Of a stretch of 64,000 nt of DNA, positions 11,867 to 24,375 are shown in pieces. A program made the translations under genes and the position numbers. The stretch is from Symsagittifera roscoffensis. Its lineage: Eukaryota > Xenacoelomorpha > Acoela > Convolutidae. Within the stretch, counting starts at the first letter, position 1. Every line of letters begins with the position of its first letter. The stretch spans positions 29,378,403-29,442,402 of the forward strand of contig NC_087067.1 in assembly GCF_963678635.1 (NCBI RefSeq). Direction: 5' to 3'. The notes beneath the pieces were generated by a model. The model made no database searches and was not told the origin of the DNA. It saw nothing but the letters and a program-made list of their open reading frames with translations.

Positions 11867-14800
11867 ATGAGTGGAGAAGAATTGGACGCGGAGAAGATTG
11901 AAGAGTTGAAGGAAGTGTTTAACAGTCATGACCCAGAAGGACAGGTAGGCCATACTTTGAGTTTGCACTTATGTCGCCACCACGCCTCAATATAATGACT
12001 ACAAGTAGGCATTTGAACTGGGCTTTTGATCGGCAGCCTAATTTTGAAAAAAATGGTAGGCAGTATTTTACAAATATGACCCTTAATATGTCAGATTGGC
12101 AGTTTTGATGCGCTATTCGATCATTTTCTGAAAAGTTCTCAAGCAAAATTTATCACCATTTGGGTAGAGGGGGGAGGCTGGACTCAAAAAAACATCACCA
12201 TGTGTGAGAAGGATTACGTTTGATAGCTCACTCGACCCGAGCAAGTCATTATGAGGAGCAGACCATGAAAAGCACAACTACAGGGTGGCAACTGTGTTGT
12301 CATCAGTGCGAAGCATGATCAGTCAGTTTCATCAGTACTAGCAAATCAAGGTCAATGACATAACATTTTCGCTGCACTTGTTCTTTTAATCATTAAAAAA
12401 CAGCAACAGGTCTATAGAGTGAGATTTTATTCCAGGTTAACTTCGGGGGTTAATTTCAAGTATTGATTAGAGAATACAATTTTCGAAACGTTGACAGTAT
12501 TTAAAGAAATTGTTCGGAAAATATCACTGCGACGTAAAAATTTTATCGGTGGCAGTATCAGTGTCGGCAGTGCCAATGATTTTTTGGTTACCGTTACCGC
12601 CCTGTCCTAGTTGAAACATCTACATTTTACGATCCAGAAATATGAACTTTCGAGTTTTGCTATAGAAGTTTAAGCACGGTCTCCTTGAGCTCCACTATGG
12701 TTTCACCAGCTCGAAATCGCTTTTTTCTCGAAGTTTTCGAAAAGCAAAAGAGCTCGTATAGCACCAAGTGTGATATCTTATTAAAGCTCTTCCAATTATA
12801 ACGCGGATTCAAATCAGAAATTAAGTTAAAAATCATTTCTGTCTATAATTACTGATCTGTATTTTTATACTTCTGGACTAATTGAAATTTCATCACTGTT
12901 CTCGAAAGCTACTAGCTAAAGCCGATATTAAGGATTCATTCTAAAAATTGGGGTGTAGACATCTTCTCTGCATACGAGACTCTTCACATGCTTTAGTAGA
13001 GAAAATTTTGTGAATTTAGGAAAAGCCAACTTTTAAGATTTTTGATCGTTTTTTGGAATGTTTTTCAATTTTTTTTCGAAAACTACCCTCAGATAAAGAA
13101 TTCAGTTGAAAAATCGATTAGCATATATTTCTTTAATAATGCAGCTAATACTCTACCTAAGCAGAAAAATCACTAGGGTTTTGCGTTAAGTCCATTTTAG
13201 AAACTTTCAAAATTACGCATTTCGGTATCAGTACAAAATATGATCAAAATATTAAAACATGTGAGTCTAGCATAAACTGGGCAACTAGTTTTTATTCCAA
13301 GCGTCCGTGGCGCGATTGCGAGGAAGTGGAAATCCTAAACAACCGGTAGGAGATCCATATCCGGAACATTGAAATAGTTAGTTTTTTTGGTCGAGTTTTT
13401 CCTGCATCGCATTGGCAATTTGATAGAAACTGCAGCTGCTTTATTGGTGGCTAGTGTTATTAAAATTACCAGCGGTCATAAAGCAGACGTGAGAACGTGT
13501 TGCTCCCAAGCCTCGCAAAAAAAGTTGTCAAAGTGTCTTTTTAACCTTTTCCATATTTCACTTTGTTTTGCCCGTTTAGAGATATTTTTTTTGCGTTTTC
13601 CACGCTTGTGTTTGCGAAGCACAGCTTCGACTCTGTGTTTCCTTATTACGATTGCGATCAGCAAGTGCTATCAAATTTATTCTATCAATTTTAATAGTAT
13701 TGATGAAATATATTCTTTTTCAGTTATTATTGCGATTTACATAGTTTTGCAATCAGGTACTAGATTTTTTTTTACCGAAAAGCACTTTGCTAACAAATTT
13801 TATGCATGGGATGTAACTTGCTTCATAATAAAGTTGAATCCCTTACGGTTCCTGCCAACTTAGATAAGAGGTAACGCCCATGCTTGGGACGTCCAAGGCG
13901 CTGGGTTCGATTGCCACCGAAAGGCCATGTTTTTAAAATTGATTTAAAAAAAATTTTTGTCTGTTTAGTTTTGTCTTACTTTTCAAAGCATGGACTTCTA
14001 TTCTGATTTAAGCAGTTTTTAGTATAATTGCTTCCGGTTTTTTTTTCTGGAATTTTCTAATTTGCGTTTTTTTTTGGCTGTGTTTTTTGGGTTGTCAATA
14101 ACAATTCTTTTTCTTGATATTTTTTCATTAAATTGATTTTCACACGAGACAAACAGAATAAAATTCGATTGATGTTGTTGATTTTTTTCGACCTTTTTAT
14201 TTAATTCCGGAATATAGTTTATATCTTCGCCGCTGTGTATAGTCTTAAATGCAAAACTATACCCGTCGCCGCTGTTTATAGTCTTAAATGCAAATTGATA
14301 GGAAAAAACAATTTAGATGTTTTGCAGTAATTGTTCCCACCATAAAATGGGGAATAATTTAGTGTTTTTGTTTGTTTTTTGTTTTCCATGAAAAATCAAG
14401 TATCACTAATGATCATCGGAATGGGTCGAATAGAAGCCCATGGCTCGTGATTTCAACGACATTTCAGAAATTTCAAAAAGTTTTCACAGTGCCGAAAACT
14501 ATTTCTTTTTTTTTTTCGTTCTAGTTTTAGTTATATTTCGAGCGAGTAAAGCGATCAAATTTTATTAAAGCTTTTAGGCTAAAAAAACTTGGTTTTATTT
14601 CAAAGAAAACGAGTTTTGGAACTTTTCGTTAGCTCTTTCTTGGAAATCAGGGTTTTCTGAAAAAGATCAAATTTATTGAGCAAAAAATTTTAGAAAGTTA
14701 GAAGTATTTGCGTTTGTCGTTCAGTTTTTGAAGGCAAATGTCGAATATGTCTACTTCATTAACTTTTTACGCGTTTGTATAGTTGTCTAATCACGCCAGG

Positions 14801-15862
14801 CACTAAAAACGATACATATTTCAAGAATATATAAAAATCTTTTTCTAGTTTTAGAATGAGTAAGCTTCTTGCACATCATCCGACTCAACTTGTTTTCAAA
14901 TGATTTTGTGGTGTCTAGGGAATGGTGAAGAGTGGTGAGCTGGGTGAGATGTTCCAGCAGCTGGGTCTGGAACTGTTTCCGGAAGAAGTAGAAGACATAA
15001 CTGTGGAGATTGACAAGAACTGTGAGTCCTGTTCATAAGTCAGTACTTTATTTAAGACTTTCTATTCCAACAACCGCCCCGTCAGGCGGTTAGAATAGTC
15101 AATAGCATTGTATGGAATCCTTTGTGCATAATTACTGTTGATGCCTTTTTTGCGTTGTTCATGGCCCAAAAATGGAGCTTAACCTTTAGTTTCAAAAAGG
15201 TCTTTAAACATGTTCCAAAATATAAGTAAATTACTTATACAAAATTTCCCTGGATTCCGCGCTCAAATACGTGTAACGTAAGTTTTGTCGGCACATTAGT
15301 TTTGCAAAGGATCCTCAACTAACGGATATAGCTAGTTATTCCTTTTTTCTAATGTTCTCTATATTTAGAGTGTTTTAGCCGATGGTGTGTTTGACTTTGC
15401 GGAGTTTGAGGCGCTCTACTCGAAGTTGACCAAACCTATGACTGAAGATGACGTCATGCAGGCGTTCAAGTTTTTCGACAAGGAGAAGTTGGGGTTCATC
15501 TGGGCTGAAGACCTCAAGTAAGACTGCGAAATAAAAATAATTAATTCAAACAGTGTGAAATTTTGTGAAGCCGTTTAGTTGTATGTTTAATGCAAATTGA
15601 TGCTGTAGTTTGATAGTAAGCGGTTTAGTGGAGTTTACATGCGCAAATCTTCCCAAAAAAAATCTGAGTTTTTTTTTAAAAGTTGGCTCGCAAAGTTTGA
15701 TGTTCTCTGGGATGTTCTAGGAATATTTTGATGACAATTGGGGACAAGATGACGGAAAAAGAGGCAGACGAGTTGATCAAAACTGCCGACATGAACTATG
15801 ACGGAAAGATACAGTACATCAACTTCGTAGGACTCATGGCCTCAGAACTCGGAACCACGTGA
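11867..15862 (+). CDS. Calmodulin-like four-EF-hand protein, four exons
   Basis: Exons 11867-11944, 14919-15021, 15379-15517 and 15721-15862 join in frame (phases 0, 1 and 2) to give 153 aa, near calmodulin length. Every junction is GT-AG. Four EF-hands occur at residues ~12-40, 50-77, 86-113 and 122-149. Loop 2 (58-69, DKNSDGVFDFAE) keeps all usual calcium ligands. Loop 1 (22-33, DPEGQGMVKSGE) is partly degraded. Loop 3 (94-105) lacks the Asp at position 5 and ends in Asp. Loop 4 (130-141, DMNYDGKIQYIN) has Asn where Glu normally stands. Calcium binding is therefore probably strong only at site 2. It may be a calmodulin-like sensor, a troponin C or a myosin essential light chain; the superfamily is sure, the subfamily is not. 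Intron 1 is almost 3 kb and holds repeats. The exon 3 acceptor is GTTTTAG|CC; it was chosen because it restores loop 2. Confidence 0.9.
12890..13290. repeat. Second, more decayed copy of the ~165-bp satellite plus tail
   Basis: Inside intron 1 of the EF-hand gene. It shows 'cgaaaactaccctcag' near 13077 and the shared tail 'actagggttttgcgttaagtcc' near 13170, matching the 5.0-6.0 kb block. Confidence 0.55.
13860..13935 (+). repeat. Possible tRNA-derived SINE remnant
   Basis: GAGGTAACGCCCATGC, then GGGTTCGATTGCC, resembles a pol III B box with tRNA-like upstream sequence. It aligns with the segment near 17095-17160 (GAGGTAACG...GGGTTCGAATTTG). The T stem does not pair, so this is not a functional tRNA gene. 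Confidence 0.35.
14227..14294. repeat. Short tandem repeat, 39-bp unit, two copies
   Basis: TCGCCGCTGTGTATAGTCTT and TCGCCGCTGTTTATAGTCTT start at 14227 and 14266, each followed by AAATGCAAA. Lies within intron 1 of the EF-hand gene. Confidence 0.7.
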
Positions 15863-15977
15863 CCCGACCATGTGATCTTGTTATCTTTATGTGACAAATT
15901 AAACTCGTTATCTTTACAATACCTTTTGAAAATGACCAAAATATCTTCAAAAACTAAATGCCAACGTCATGCCATAA

Positions 15978-15983
15978 AATAAA
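15978..15983 (+). terminator. Polyadenylation signal of the EF-hand gene
   Basis: AATAAA about 115 bases after the TGA stop, a normal distance for a 3' UTR. Confidence 0.6.
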
Positions 15984-17050
15984 CCGAAAGGTTTTTCTAT
16001 TATCATAATCCAATTGATCTTTCAATTAATACCATTTCAATTAGAATTCATTGTGAAGCTTTCGGATGTTTGAAATACGAAAGTGGTTTTTAATTTTCAG
16101 ATTTCCCAGCAAAATAAAAGTTTACCTATTGGTTTTGTTTTCTCCAATTGGGTTAATATTATAAAAAAAGTGTCAACCATAGAATGTTCTAGAATTTCAA
16201 AGCAACTCGAAACTAATTTGGAACTCGAAGGTTGAGGTAGTTTCTAAAATAAAGTCATTAATTTTCTTCTGTTTACTTCGCTCATTGACTTGTTTACAGC
16301 TGTCTTTTGGCTATGGTTTAAAATCACCGAATAATTTCTGAAACGTTTTGTGTACTGATTTTGAACTTCAAATTAATTTTTTTTAACAAAATTTGGGATT
16401 TTGAAGCAGTGATGAGCTCGCTTTTTTCTCAAAAAAAATGTGATAAATTGTAAAAGTTTTCGACATCAAAAAAATTCTCGGTTTTTTTCTGTTGTTTTTC
16501 TTTCTGAAAAACTAGATTTGAATATTTTAGACTATTTTTCATCTAAATTAATTGATGATTGATCCAAAATTTTAAACGTTTCAAGCTTTCTTTAAATCGT
16601 CTTTCTTCTCATGTCTTTCTTCCTGTTTTTTTCTCGATATAATGCAAGACGATTCATCTAACTGTTTTTTGCTGTCTGTCGCAGTTCCCCTGTTCTAATC
16701 ATTGAAGTTGGAATTTTTTGGTAAGTTTGAGTAGCAGAATTGGTTTTGAGTTAGTTGTAGTTATTATTATAATAGAAGTCATTTAACCAATATACAACAA
16801 TAAAATTTTCAGCAATGAGACATCAATAGTATAACACTGAACCAAAAAAACCTGTCATTAAAAGTTTTTTCTTCAAAAAAAGTTTTCAAATATATGAACA
16901 TGATTTAAAACTACATACCTGAGAATTTCATTTTGTACTACATAACGACATCCATGTTTACGCTTGCGATAAGCAAGCGTTATCAAACTGGAATATAGAC
17001 TTTTCTCGGGTTAGCAACTTGTTTAAAAGAATCACTTGTAGCCTAATTCA
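15984..17050. other. Intergenic, no gene seen
   Basis: AT-rich sequence with homopolymer runs; nothing coding recognised. Confidence 0.4.
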
Positions 17051-17059
17051 TAAAGAATT

Positions 17060-17165
17060 CAAACTTCCATGTGTGCCTGGTCAACGCAGCCTGGAGGTAA
17101 CGAATATGTTTTGGATGGCAAAGGTCTTGGGTTCGAATTTGATCAGGACCTATTTTATTTCCAAC
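17060..17165 (+). repeat. Second tRNA-like SINE remnant
   Basis: TGGTCAACGCAGCCTGGAGG, then GGTCTTGGGTTCGAATTTG, aligns with the 13860-13935 segment and contains a recognisable B-box core. It is too diverged to fold as a tRNA. Confidence 0.35.
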
Positions 17166-17390
17166 AGGAAAAACACTGTTTTAAACAAAATTGTCGGCCA
17201 CTTATTTGTTTGCTGAATTGTCACATCTTGGAATCGGTTTTTGCTGCGTGCAGGTTCTTTAATTTTGTTTCTAGTGTTTCATTTTCTTCTACTGTGTGTA
17301 ATTTTACTTACCTTGACTTCGTATTGCCTTTGTTTTTTTATTTTTTCGCTAAAAAAATTTCCTCTGCCCAAATTTTTTCGCCTTTTTTTA

Positions 17391-18706
17391 TCGGCTTGAT
17401 GACTTAAATTCGCGTATTTTCAAAGAAAACACAATTTGACATTCACCTTCCCACTTATCAAATTGGTTGTATGTTTACCAATCGGCTTAATGTTTTTTTT
17501 TTCATAGAAATTCGTTTCCTAAGTTATGGAAAATCTTTCGTTTTTCTCGGAAGCTTCTACTAATTTTCATAGAAGGGTTATCAAGTGAAAAATCACCTAC
17601 TTCCCTGTGTGCCTGTATATTCCCCTAGAGTCTTTTTTACTTGACCCTTCTGTCTTCAGCTTCGAAAAAGTCTGGGGGAATATTTGACCATGATTTTATT
17701 TGTTTTTTCGTTCGCTCGAAAACTACCCCTCACAAATCTGACTTTTTTGTTTCAATGAATGGAAAGACTTTTGAAAGATTTTGCGGATGAGTGGTTACGC
17801 CCAATTTTTTTAACACAAATTTATGGCCCTCCGAATAATCAAGTTTTTGGTTTTTGAACGTTTAAACTTTGTTAGAAAACAAATCTTTCAAATCTGATAT
17901 TTTGGGTTTAATGGAGATAACAGGCAGTGGAAAATTCCCTTGCATTAGCGGTCAACCGCAAAAAAATGTTACTCAAAAAGTTATGGCCCTGGAAAAAGTC
18001 AAATATTTGACTTTGAAAGTTTTTTGGAAATTTTCGACTTTTAACTACCGTGCTAATTTTCAGGTTCTGTTGACTCATTAAACTCGGTTTTGGGAATCCT
18101 CTTTGCTTAAGCGACCACAACCTGCTTTTTGCAGAAAAAAAAGTTCTTGGACTTTGGAAATCATTTTGACCGTTTTTTAGAACATAATGAAAGTTTTTTG
18201 TAATATTTTTTCTTAAATTTTACTCAATCATTTCTAAGATGAAAAATTCAACTGAAAAAACCGGTTGCAAAAATTGTTCCTTCGAATCCTTAAGGGAAGA
18301 TTCTTTATTTTTAGTTACAGAAATGTTGACTTATGAAAAGTGATTATCTCAAAAAAATTTTACACTTTATTTACACAATTCTTTTAGTAGATACAACTAA
18401 GGTTTTGGGAAAGGTCCGCTTTTTGAAGTCACATTTTTCGTGCCGCTCCAGTATAGCAAATAAATTCAATCTTAAACGCGTACTTCTTGCTTTAGCTCGG
18501 CTCCTTGTTTTTGTTTTAACGAGTCATACTAAAATTTTGGTTCACCTTGTTTTTTCGGCCTATTTCTTGTCGGCTTGATGACTTAAATTTGCGTCGTTTC
18601 AAAGGAAACACAATTTTAACACTCGCATCCCTACTTTTCAAATTTTTTGTATGTTTACCAATCGGTTTGATAAAATTTCTCTTTTTCATTATAGAAATTC
18701 GTTTGC
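17391..18706. repeat. Composite repeat: direct repeats flanking a satellite block
   Basis: Two copies of a ~130-bp segment (17391-17520 and 18571-18706: TCGGCTTGATGACTTAAATT, then GTATGTTTACCAATCGG) flank three degenerate copies of the ~165-bp satellite unit (about 17680-18130) and its tail (AACTAAGGTTTTGGG near 18396). This is the third occurrence of the family seen at 5.0-6.0 and 12.9-13.3 kb. Confidence 0.65.
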
Positions 18707-19670
18707 AAAATTATGGAAAAGTTTTGGATTTAATTTTTTTTTCGACTTGTTTCTTTTTATGTTTGAGTTGTATCGCAAGTGGTGCAAGGCTCTGCTTCGC
18801 CTCTGTGTTTATTGGAGCGGTCATCGAAGCAACCATATGGCTTTTCGGAAGGTAAATTCGCAAAGAAAACGCAATTAAATTTTTAGGCGTAAACTTTTTG
18901 GACACCTGACTTTCCATTCGGAAAACTTTTGAATTAATCAACGGGTTTTTCATTTTTCTTGGTTTGTTTCATTTAACCAATTATACATCGTTGTTTTGAG
19001 TATAGGCCTTAAATAGTTTTATAAATTTTGCTCAGCAACGTTAACTGTACAATAATTTCCTTTAATTAATAATAATAAACATAGCCAACAGTAAGTTGGA
19101 AAAGTGTCAATGATTTCAAGTAAGAAAAACGTATTGATTTTTTGAAGGTGTTTCAGCTTCTGAATTTAAGAAAAGACATTAAAACGGTTGAAACTAAAAG
19201 AACTTTTATGGTTGATTTTTTTAGACCGTAATTTATCTTTCTTTTAACTATTGATTTTGAAATAAAATTGAAAAGAAAGCTAAACTCAACTGCGAAAAAC
19301 CAAATTTTAGCATAGACAAATTGAGAGAACTATTGGCTCTTTTCCACTTTCCGCCATATTTCAATTTTTATGCTTTCATTAGTGTTTTACGTGTTAGTAT
19401 GGCTAAACATGGGAAGTTTCATTGCAACATGAGCACGCTCAAACAATGTTTTAGAACTGAATTTCAAATGTGGGGTGGGGTGAAAAAGAGCCGAAGTTTT
19501 CCCGAAAAAAAAACCATAAAAAAGCTTAAGACCAAGAGGAGTGTCTGATTTTTGTTCTTTGACACTTAATAATAAAATTAGATCAGGTTCAGTTGGTTAA
19601 TGCACGTGGGAAGGACCGAGTCATAGGAAAAATCAGTCGTTATGGTGACCTTGATTTTGTATCGTGTCTT
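18707..19670. other. Intergenic, downstream of the minus-strand membrane protein gene
   Basis: No coding exon recognised. A weakly similar 'ctctgcttcgcctctgtgttt' stretch near 18790 also occurs near 13620, so part of this is repeat-derived. Confidence 0.35.
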
Positions 19671-20615
19671 TTACTTTCTTTTCGATGATCTTTTCGATGA
19701 TTGTTCCATTGTGCCTTTTCGATAATCAGTATCCGTGTTTTTGTACGTAGAGTCCACTGTATTTTTCACACTCCCTCCGGCAGGTGCGGCAGGACTTGAT
19801 TGGGTTTTTTTATATCTAGGAGGGGGAGGTCCACTAGGCGAAGGGGGTCCCGATGCTGAGTTTTGTCCTTGATAAGGACGACCTCCGCTTTGGTTCCAGT
19901 TTGGTGGCGGCGGATATTGACCTTGAGGTACAGGGTATTGACCTTGAGGTCCAGGGTATTGACCATGTGGTGGAGGGGGATATTGGGGATAGTGACCATG
20001 TGGTGGAGGGGGATATTGGGGATATTGACCATGTGGTGGAGGGGGGTATGAATCTCCGGGATGAGGAGGTGGATATCCCCCATGTGGTGGCTGGGGCTGA
20101 CCGGAACCTGAAGCTTGAATCAACATCATTGCCTCAGTGTCTAGGTTACCCCTACTGTTGCGACGTGCGCTTGCGTTCTTCGGGACACAGCAAATAAGTG
20201 CAATTGCCCCCGCAAATGCAGGCGTGAAGAAAAACACACCGAGCCATAACAAAACAACGTAATAAGTGCCCGTAAATTGATAGGCGAAATCGCTGTAATT
20301 TTGCAGATCCGCCGTCAAAACAGCGGCTGGGACAAGGATCGACGCTTCTGTTAAACAGTTGATAAATAAATTTACAATATTTGCTGCTTTTTGTTGATTA
20401 TATCTCTGTTTTCCGCACAATAAAATGGACCAAGTGACAACACACCCAATACATAAAAGGAAGGCGAGTATGTGGAAGATGATAACTACTTGAACGGCAA
20501 TCTCTGAATCCATATCGGAGCTGCTGGAACGTGAATTTGTGTGCCAGTTGTAACTGTTGGAGGGCGGATTATGAGGCGGGCTGGGGTTCAAAGTGGGCTC
20601 TTGCTTAAGTTTCAT
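19671..20615 (-). CDS. Multi-pass membrane protein with Pro/Gly/Tyr/His-rich cytoplasmic-type tail
   Basis: A single-exon frame of 314 aa. Residues 1-35 are polar. Hydrophobic segments lie at about 40-67, 84-102 (weaker) and 117-144, and a Cys-rich stretch (ALICCVP) follows the last. From about 165 to 270 the tail is built of repeats such as PPPPHGQYPQYPPPPHGHYP, then GPQGQYPVPQGQYPPPPN. The last ~40 residues are Ser/Lys/Arg-rich (SSKRSSKRK). The architecture, a short membrane bundle plus a PxYP-repeat tail, recalls proline-rich tails that bind WW/SH3 partners or phase-separate, but I do not recognise the family and give no function. The repeats leave open shadow frames on the opposite strand. 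The start is the first ATG; an internal Met at residue 35 lies just before the first hydrophobic segment and is an alternative. Confidence 0.75.
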   Translation of the reverse strand: MKLKQEPTLNPSPPHNPPSNSYNWHTNSRSSSSDMDSEIAVQVVIIFHILAFLLCIGCVVTWSILLCGKQRYNQQKAANIVNLFINCLTEASILVPAAVLTADLQNYSDFAYQFTGTYYVVLLWLGVFFFTPAFAGAIALICCVPKNASARRNSRGNLDTEAMMLIQASGSGQPQPPHGGYPPPHPGDSYPPPPHGQYPQYPPPPHGHYPQYPPPPHGQYPGPQGQYPVPQGQYPPPPNWNQSGGRPYQGQNSASGPPSPSGPPPPRYKKTQSSPAAPAGGSVKNTVDSTYKNTDTDYRKGTMEQSSKRSSKRK

Positions 20616-23600
20616 TTTTTAATTAACCTCAATTTTAGATTGATTCGACTATAATGCTCAAGGTAAATTTTTTTCTGCGTGACTTCATTTGCCTCAAATT
20701 TAGCTCGTAGTGAAACGAATTTTGCATCCTAATAAAAAACATTCTACCGAAAAAAAATCCGAACAAAAAAAATTTTCTATAGTAGTCTCAGTTACGATAA
20801 AGCTGGTCGGAACAATTATACTACTCAAGCTCAACTTTTGCAATAGTAGGAAAAAAACGTTTTTTTTTTGAAAATAGCAATTAAAAATGAATCTTTGTTA
20901 GTTTTCTATTTGGAGAACATATGAACGGCTCATTAGTTCAAATTCAAAAATACTGTGAGTAACTTAAGAACAAAAATCGCCTTTCTTCATTTTCCACAGC
21001 GATAACTGTTGTCAGTTGACATACTACATCTCTTCAGGAAAAACCTTCTTGTCTACCTATTCCTAATTCCAAAATTATTGTGTTCATGGTTTCTGTTTTG
21101 CTTTTAAAAACATTTATTGTTCCGACCACTTAAAAATTGGGGAGGAACTTGCTATTTGGGGGTGTTTTTTTTTGTTTTCCTCGGAAAATCAGCAGCCCAA
21201 ATAATCATGGGATAGAGTTAAGTGATATATCATATTGAACTCGTGATTCGAGTGACATTAAGAAAAATTTAAAAAGGTTTCCAGTGTTGAGAAAAACCAG
21301 TCTTAAATTTATTGAAACTATCAAAACTGGTTTGTCCGGTATTAGTTTAATTTCTACTTTGCAAAAATGAGACGTTATTGATTGATAGGAAACGACTATT
21401 TAAAAAAATACTATGCAACTGGTGTATTTTAAAAGGCATGTTTGATTTTAAAAAAAGTTGAATCTTAAAAACTGAATCAGAAGTGAATCAGTACATATGT
21501 ATGCACATCTGTAGCTATCATAGCATTTCAAAACATTCTTGCAAGACTTCGAAACTTTAAAAACGGTGTTTTTGTACCGTTTATAAAGTTAAAAACTTGT
21601 TGAGCAATTGTTTGAACTCCATTCAAAAAAAATTCTTAGGAAAAGTTTTAAAATTACAATTGTAATTTAGGTTTTTCAAACAAAATAATTCCAAATAGTC
21701 AACATTTTTGTTAATTCTCTTACCTATACATTTTTAAGTTGAAAACTATTTTGGACAAGGTTTATGCTGAGTTTTGCTACCCTCGATTAACACTCTCAAT
21801 TATCTAGTAACTGATAATTAACCAACAAAATTTAGTGTGCTCGGTGCACTTGATTCAGTTGGGTCATGTGAAGACGTTTCCAGAAAAGTTCTGAGAATTT
21901 CAATATCTGATAGCAAGATTTATAAAAAAAAAGCTGCCATTTGGTCAACCCGGCTAAATCTAGTAGCGGTTATGGGGAAAGGGATTGGCTACTTTTTTAC
22001 AAATACCATTTTGAACAAGTAGCTCCAGTTTCCCTTAGTAGTTTATTACACTATATGAATTCAAAATCGTTTAAAAGCTATACTTTTTTTTAAAAAAATT
22101 GCCATTTGATCAAAAATTTTCTCATAACAGTACTTCTATACATAATACTCATTTATATATGAATTCAATCGCCTTTTTATTCAAAAGCTGGCCTAATAAA
22201 CAACGTCTATTTTCAAAATTTTATGATACAATATTACCTAAAAATTGTTGGCTATCAAGGTTTGGACTGCTTTTTTATGGGTTTGCTGTTTATTTTGGCA
22301 AATTTTGTTTCGAAGAAACACAAAAATAAAATCAATTTGCTCGCCTGAGTTCATTTTTGATTTAAGAACAAAACTTGGCGCAATTGATGTTTTTCATGCC
22401 TTTTCTAATGCCTTTTGCTGGAAAGCAAAAACAACTTTAGCGCAAAATGTTCATAATCATCAAATGGTTTTCAGTTATTGCCATCAGTCAATGAAATGCC
22501 GAAACTTGTCTGAAAATATATACACATTGCTAAAATTCGTAGAAAAATAAGTTAAAAAGGGTAAAAATTAACTGGACTGTCAAAACAATCAAAACTTTCT
22601 TTCATGCAGTTTCAATTTTTTTTATAACAATTTTAGTTCAAGGAGAACAACAGTAGTACACTTTAAAAATTAAAATTCAATTCATTTGAGCAAAGTGAAA
22701 AATCGTTTTTGTGAGCTAAAATTTGGTAACAAAAAAAAACTAATTTTAGAGATGGTTAAAATATTATAAAAATTATGGTTATTCTCATGATGGTGTGATG
22801 GAGTAATGGAAAACTTTCAAGCAATCAGAGCTTTAGAAAAATCTTTTTCCTGAACGTTTTTGCGGAATTTCAAAAAATGACAGATCATTTTAGTGTCCTG
22901 AAGGTGGACGCGGATAACAGCCTGGCCTTTTCACGGCTAATTGTGATATCTGCTGATCTTGTTTTCGGCCAGTATTGGCTTCTTACATTTCGATACTTCC
23001 TTCATAAAAGGCGCCTCTATAAAACCTTCTAGTAGTTGAACAGGTGGAGATCCAATTTAATTCAGGTATCTCGATTTATTAACTTTTTAGTTTAAGTCGT
23101 TCAAGTAGTTGACTAATTGGTAAATGGCCTGATTCAAAGTAAACATTGACCAGAAAATATTGACCATACCATTTCTCGATAACAATCGCTTGCGGTTAGC
23201 TGATTCGGTAGTTTGTCTACTCATTAGCGGACCAGAAACACCAAAGAATTTTTTAAGAGTTGATGAATTGACCTACAAATATGATCGTTTAATCGCTAAA
23301 AGCTTACTCTATCGATCAATAATTTTCTACTCTTGATCGTTATTCTATCAATCAATAACTTCTCACTCTTGCAAATGAAAAACTACAGGTAAGATTAATC
23401 ATTTTCGATAAATTACACAAGAAGGCAGTAATTACATAAATAACTTAAGAAGGCCGGTTACCGGCGACCTTATACCGAGAAATAACTCCAATTCCGATTT
23501 TTTCATTCGAATCTAGCGTTTTGTAAAACTGGTTGAATTGTCTCAGGCTGAGTTGTCTGAATACTTTTGGCTGAATTGTCTGAATTTCAAGTTGGCTGAA

Positions 23601-24374
23601 TTGTTTTTGGCCGAATTGTCTGTGCGCCAAAAAAATTAAATGTAATAAAATAAAGCTATTTTTTTTCAAATTTGAGACTTTTTGTGAAAATCATCCACCT
23701 TTTGTGAAAACCAAATATTCTCCACATTTGTGAAAATCAGATATTCAAAAATGGCTGGTTAAAAAATCGAATTTCGTCTGAAGAAAAAAACCCACCCCGA
23801 GCACTAATATTCCGTTACTTTCGTTACGAAAGTCGGAACAATAAAACTTCGGCCAGTATAGACTTATAGTTCATTTGGAAGAGCTCTTTGACCCACTTAG
23901 AAAAATACAGACAAAATGCTCCTTTTTATGAGTCGCAGAGGATTGGTCGAAACTCGATTTTGTTATTGGACTAAACTCATACTAGATTGAGTTATTTCGA
24001 TCAGCGAAGCATGTTTACAATTAACGGCCATTTTTGGCGTAAAACTCGAGCAAGGCGTCTTTTTTCTCGGAGGCAACTTTAAAAATTTAGGGCTGATATC
24101 GGCCGTCAAAACTGGGAGTCTTAAAGTTAGCTTCAAAGATGGCACGGTTTGTGTGTCAAACTCTTGCTGATGGAGGCATCCCACTCTAATTTTACCCCTG
24201 CGCAATAGAATCTGGTCAAACTTTCTTTGCGGTGAATGCTTTTGTGCGTATAAAATCCAAAAACCCCTTGTGCGCAATTAATTGGTCAAATCCTTGAAAA
24301 TTTTTAACTTCGAAAAGAACCCACATGAAAGCAATGGAATGTTTACAAATGACTAACTTGATTTTTCTTTTCTA
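20616..24374. other. Long intergenic region, no gene confirmed
   Basis: AT-rich, with many short chance frames. Near 23530-23625 the phrase 'gctgaattgtct' recurs several times as a short degenerate repeat. The 39-bp element at 23797-23835 is listed separately. Confidence 0.4.
23797..23835 (+). repeat. Dispersed 39-bp element containing a perfect 17-bp palindrome
   Basis: CCGAGCACTAATATTCCGTT is followed by ACTTTCGTTACGAAAGT, which is a perfect palindrome around one base. The reverse complement recurs at 56057-56095 with one mismatch in 39, and the outer part again at 46551-46566 (GAATATTTGTGCTCGG). Probably the terminus of a DNA transposon family. Confidence 0.65.
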
Positions 24375-24375
24375 G

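Noticed and set aside
13387-13863. 158-codon plus-strand frame
   Set aside because: Lies in intron 1 of the EF-hand gene, low-complexity and Phe/Ile/Leu-rich from AT-rich sequence; no domain.
13860-17165. tRNA genes near 13.9 and 17.1 kb
   Set aside because: B-box-like GGTTCGA is present but the T stem and acceptor stem do not pair; better explained as SINE remnants.
19853-20197. Asp/Val/Gly repeat frame on the plus strand
   Set aside because: Shadow of the Pro-rich repeats of the minus-strand membrane protein.
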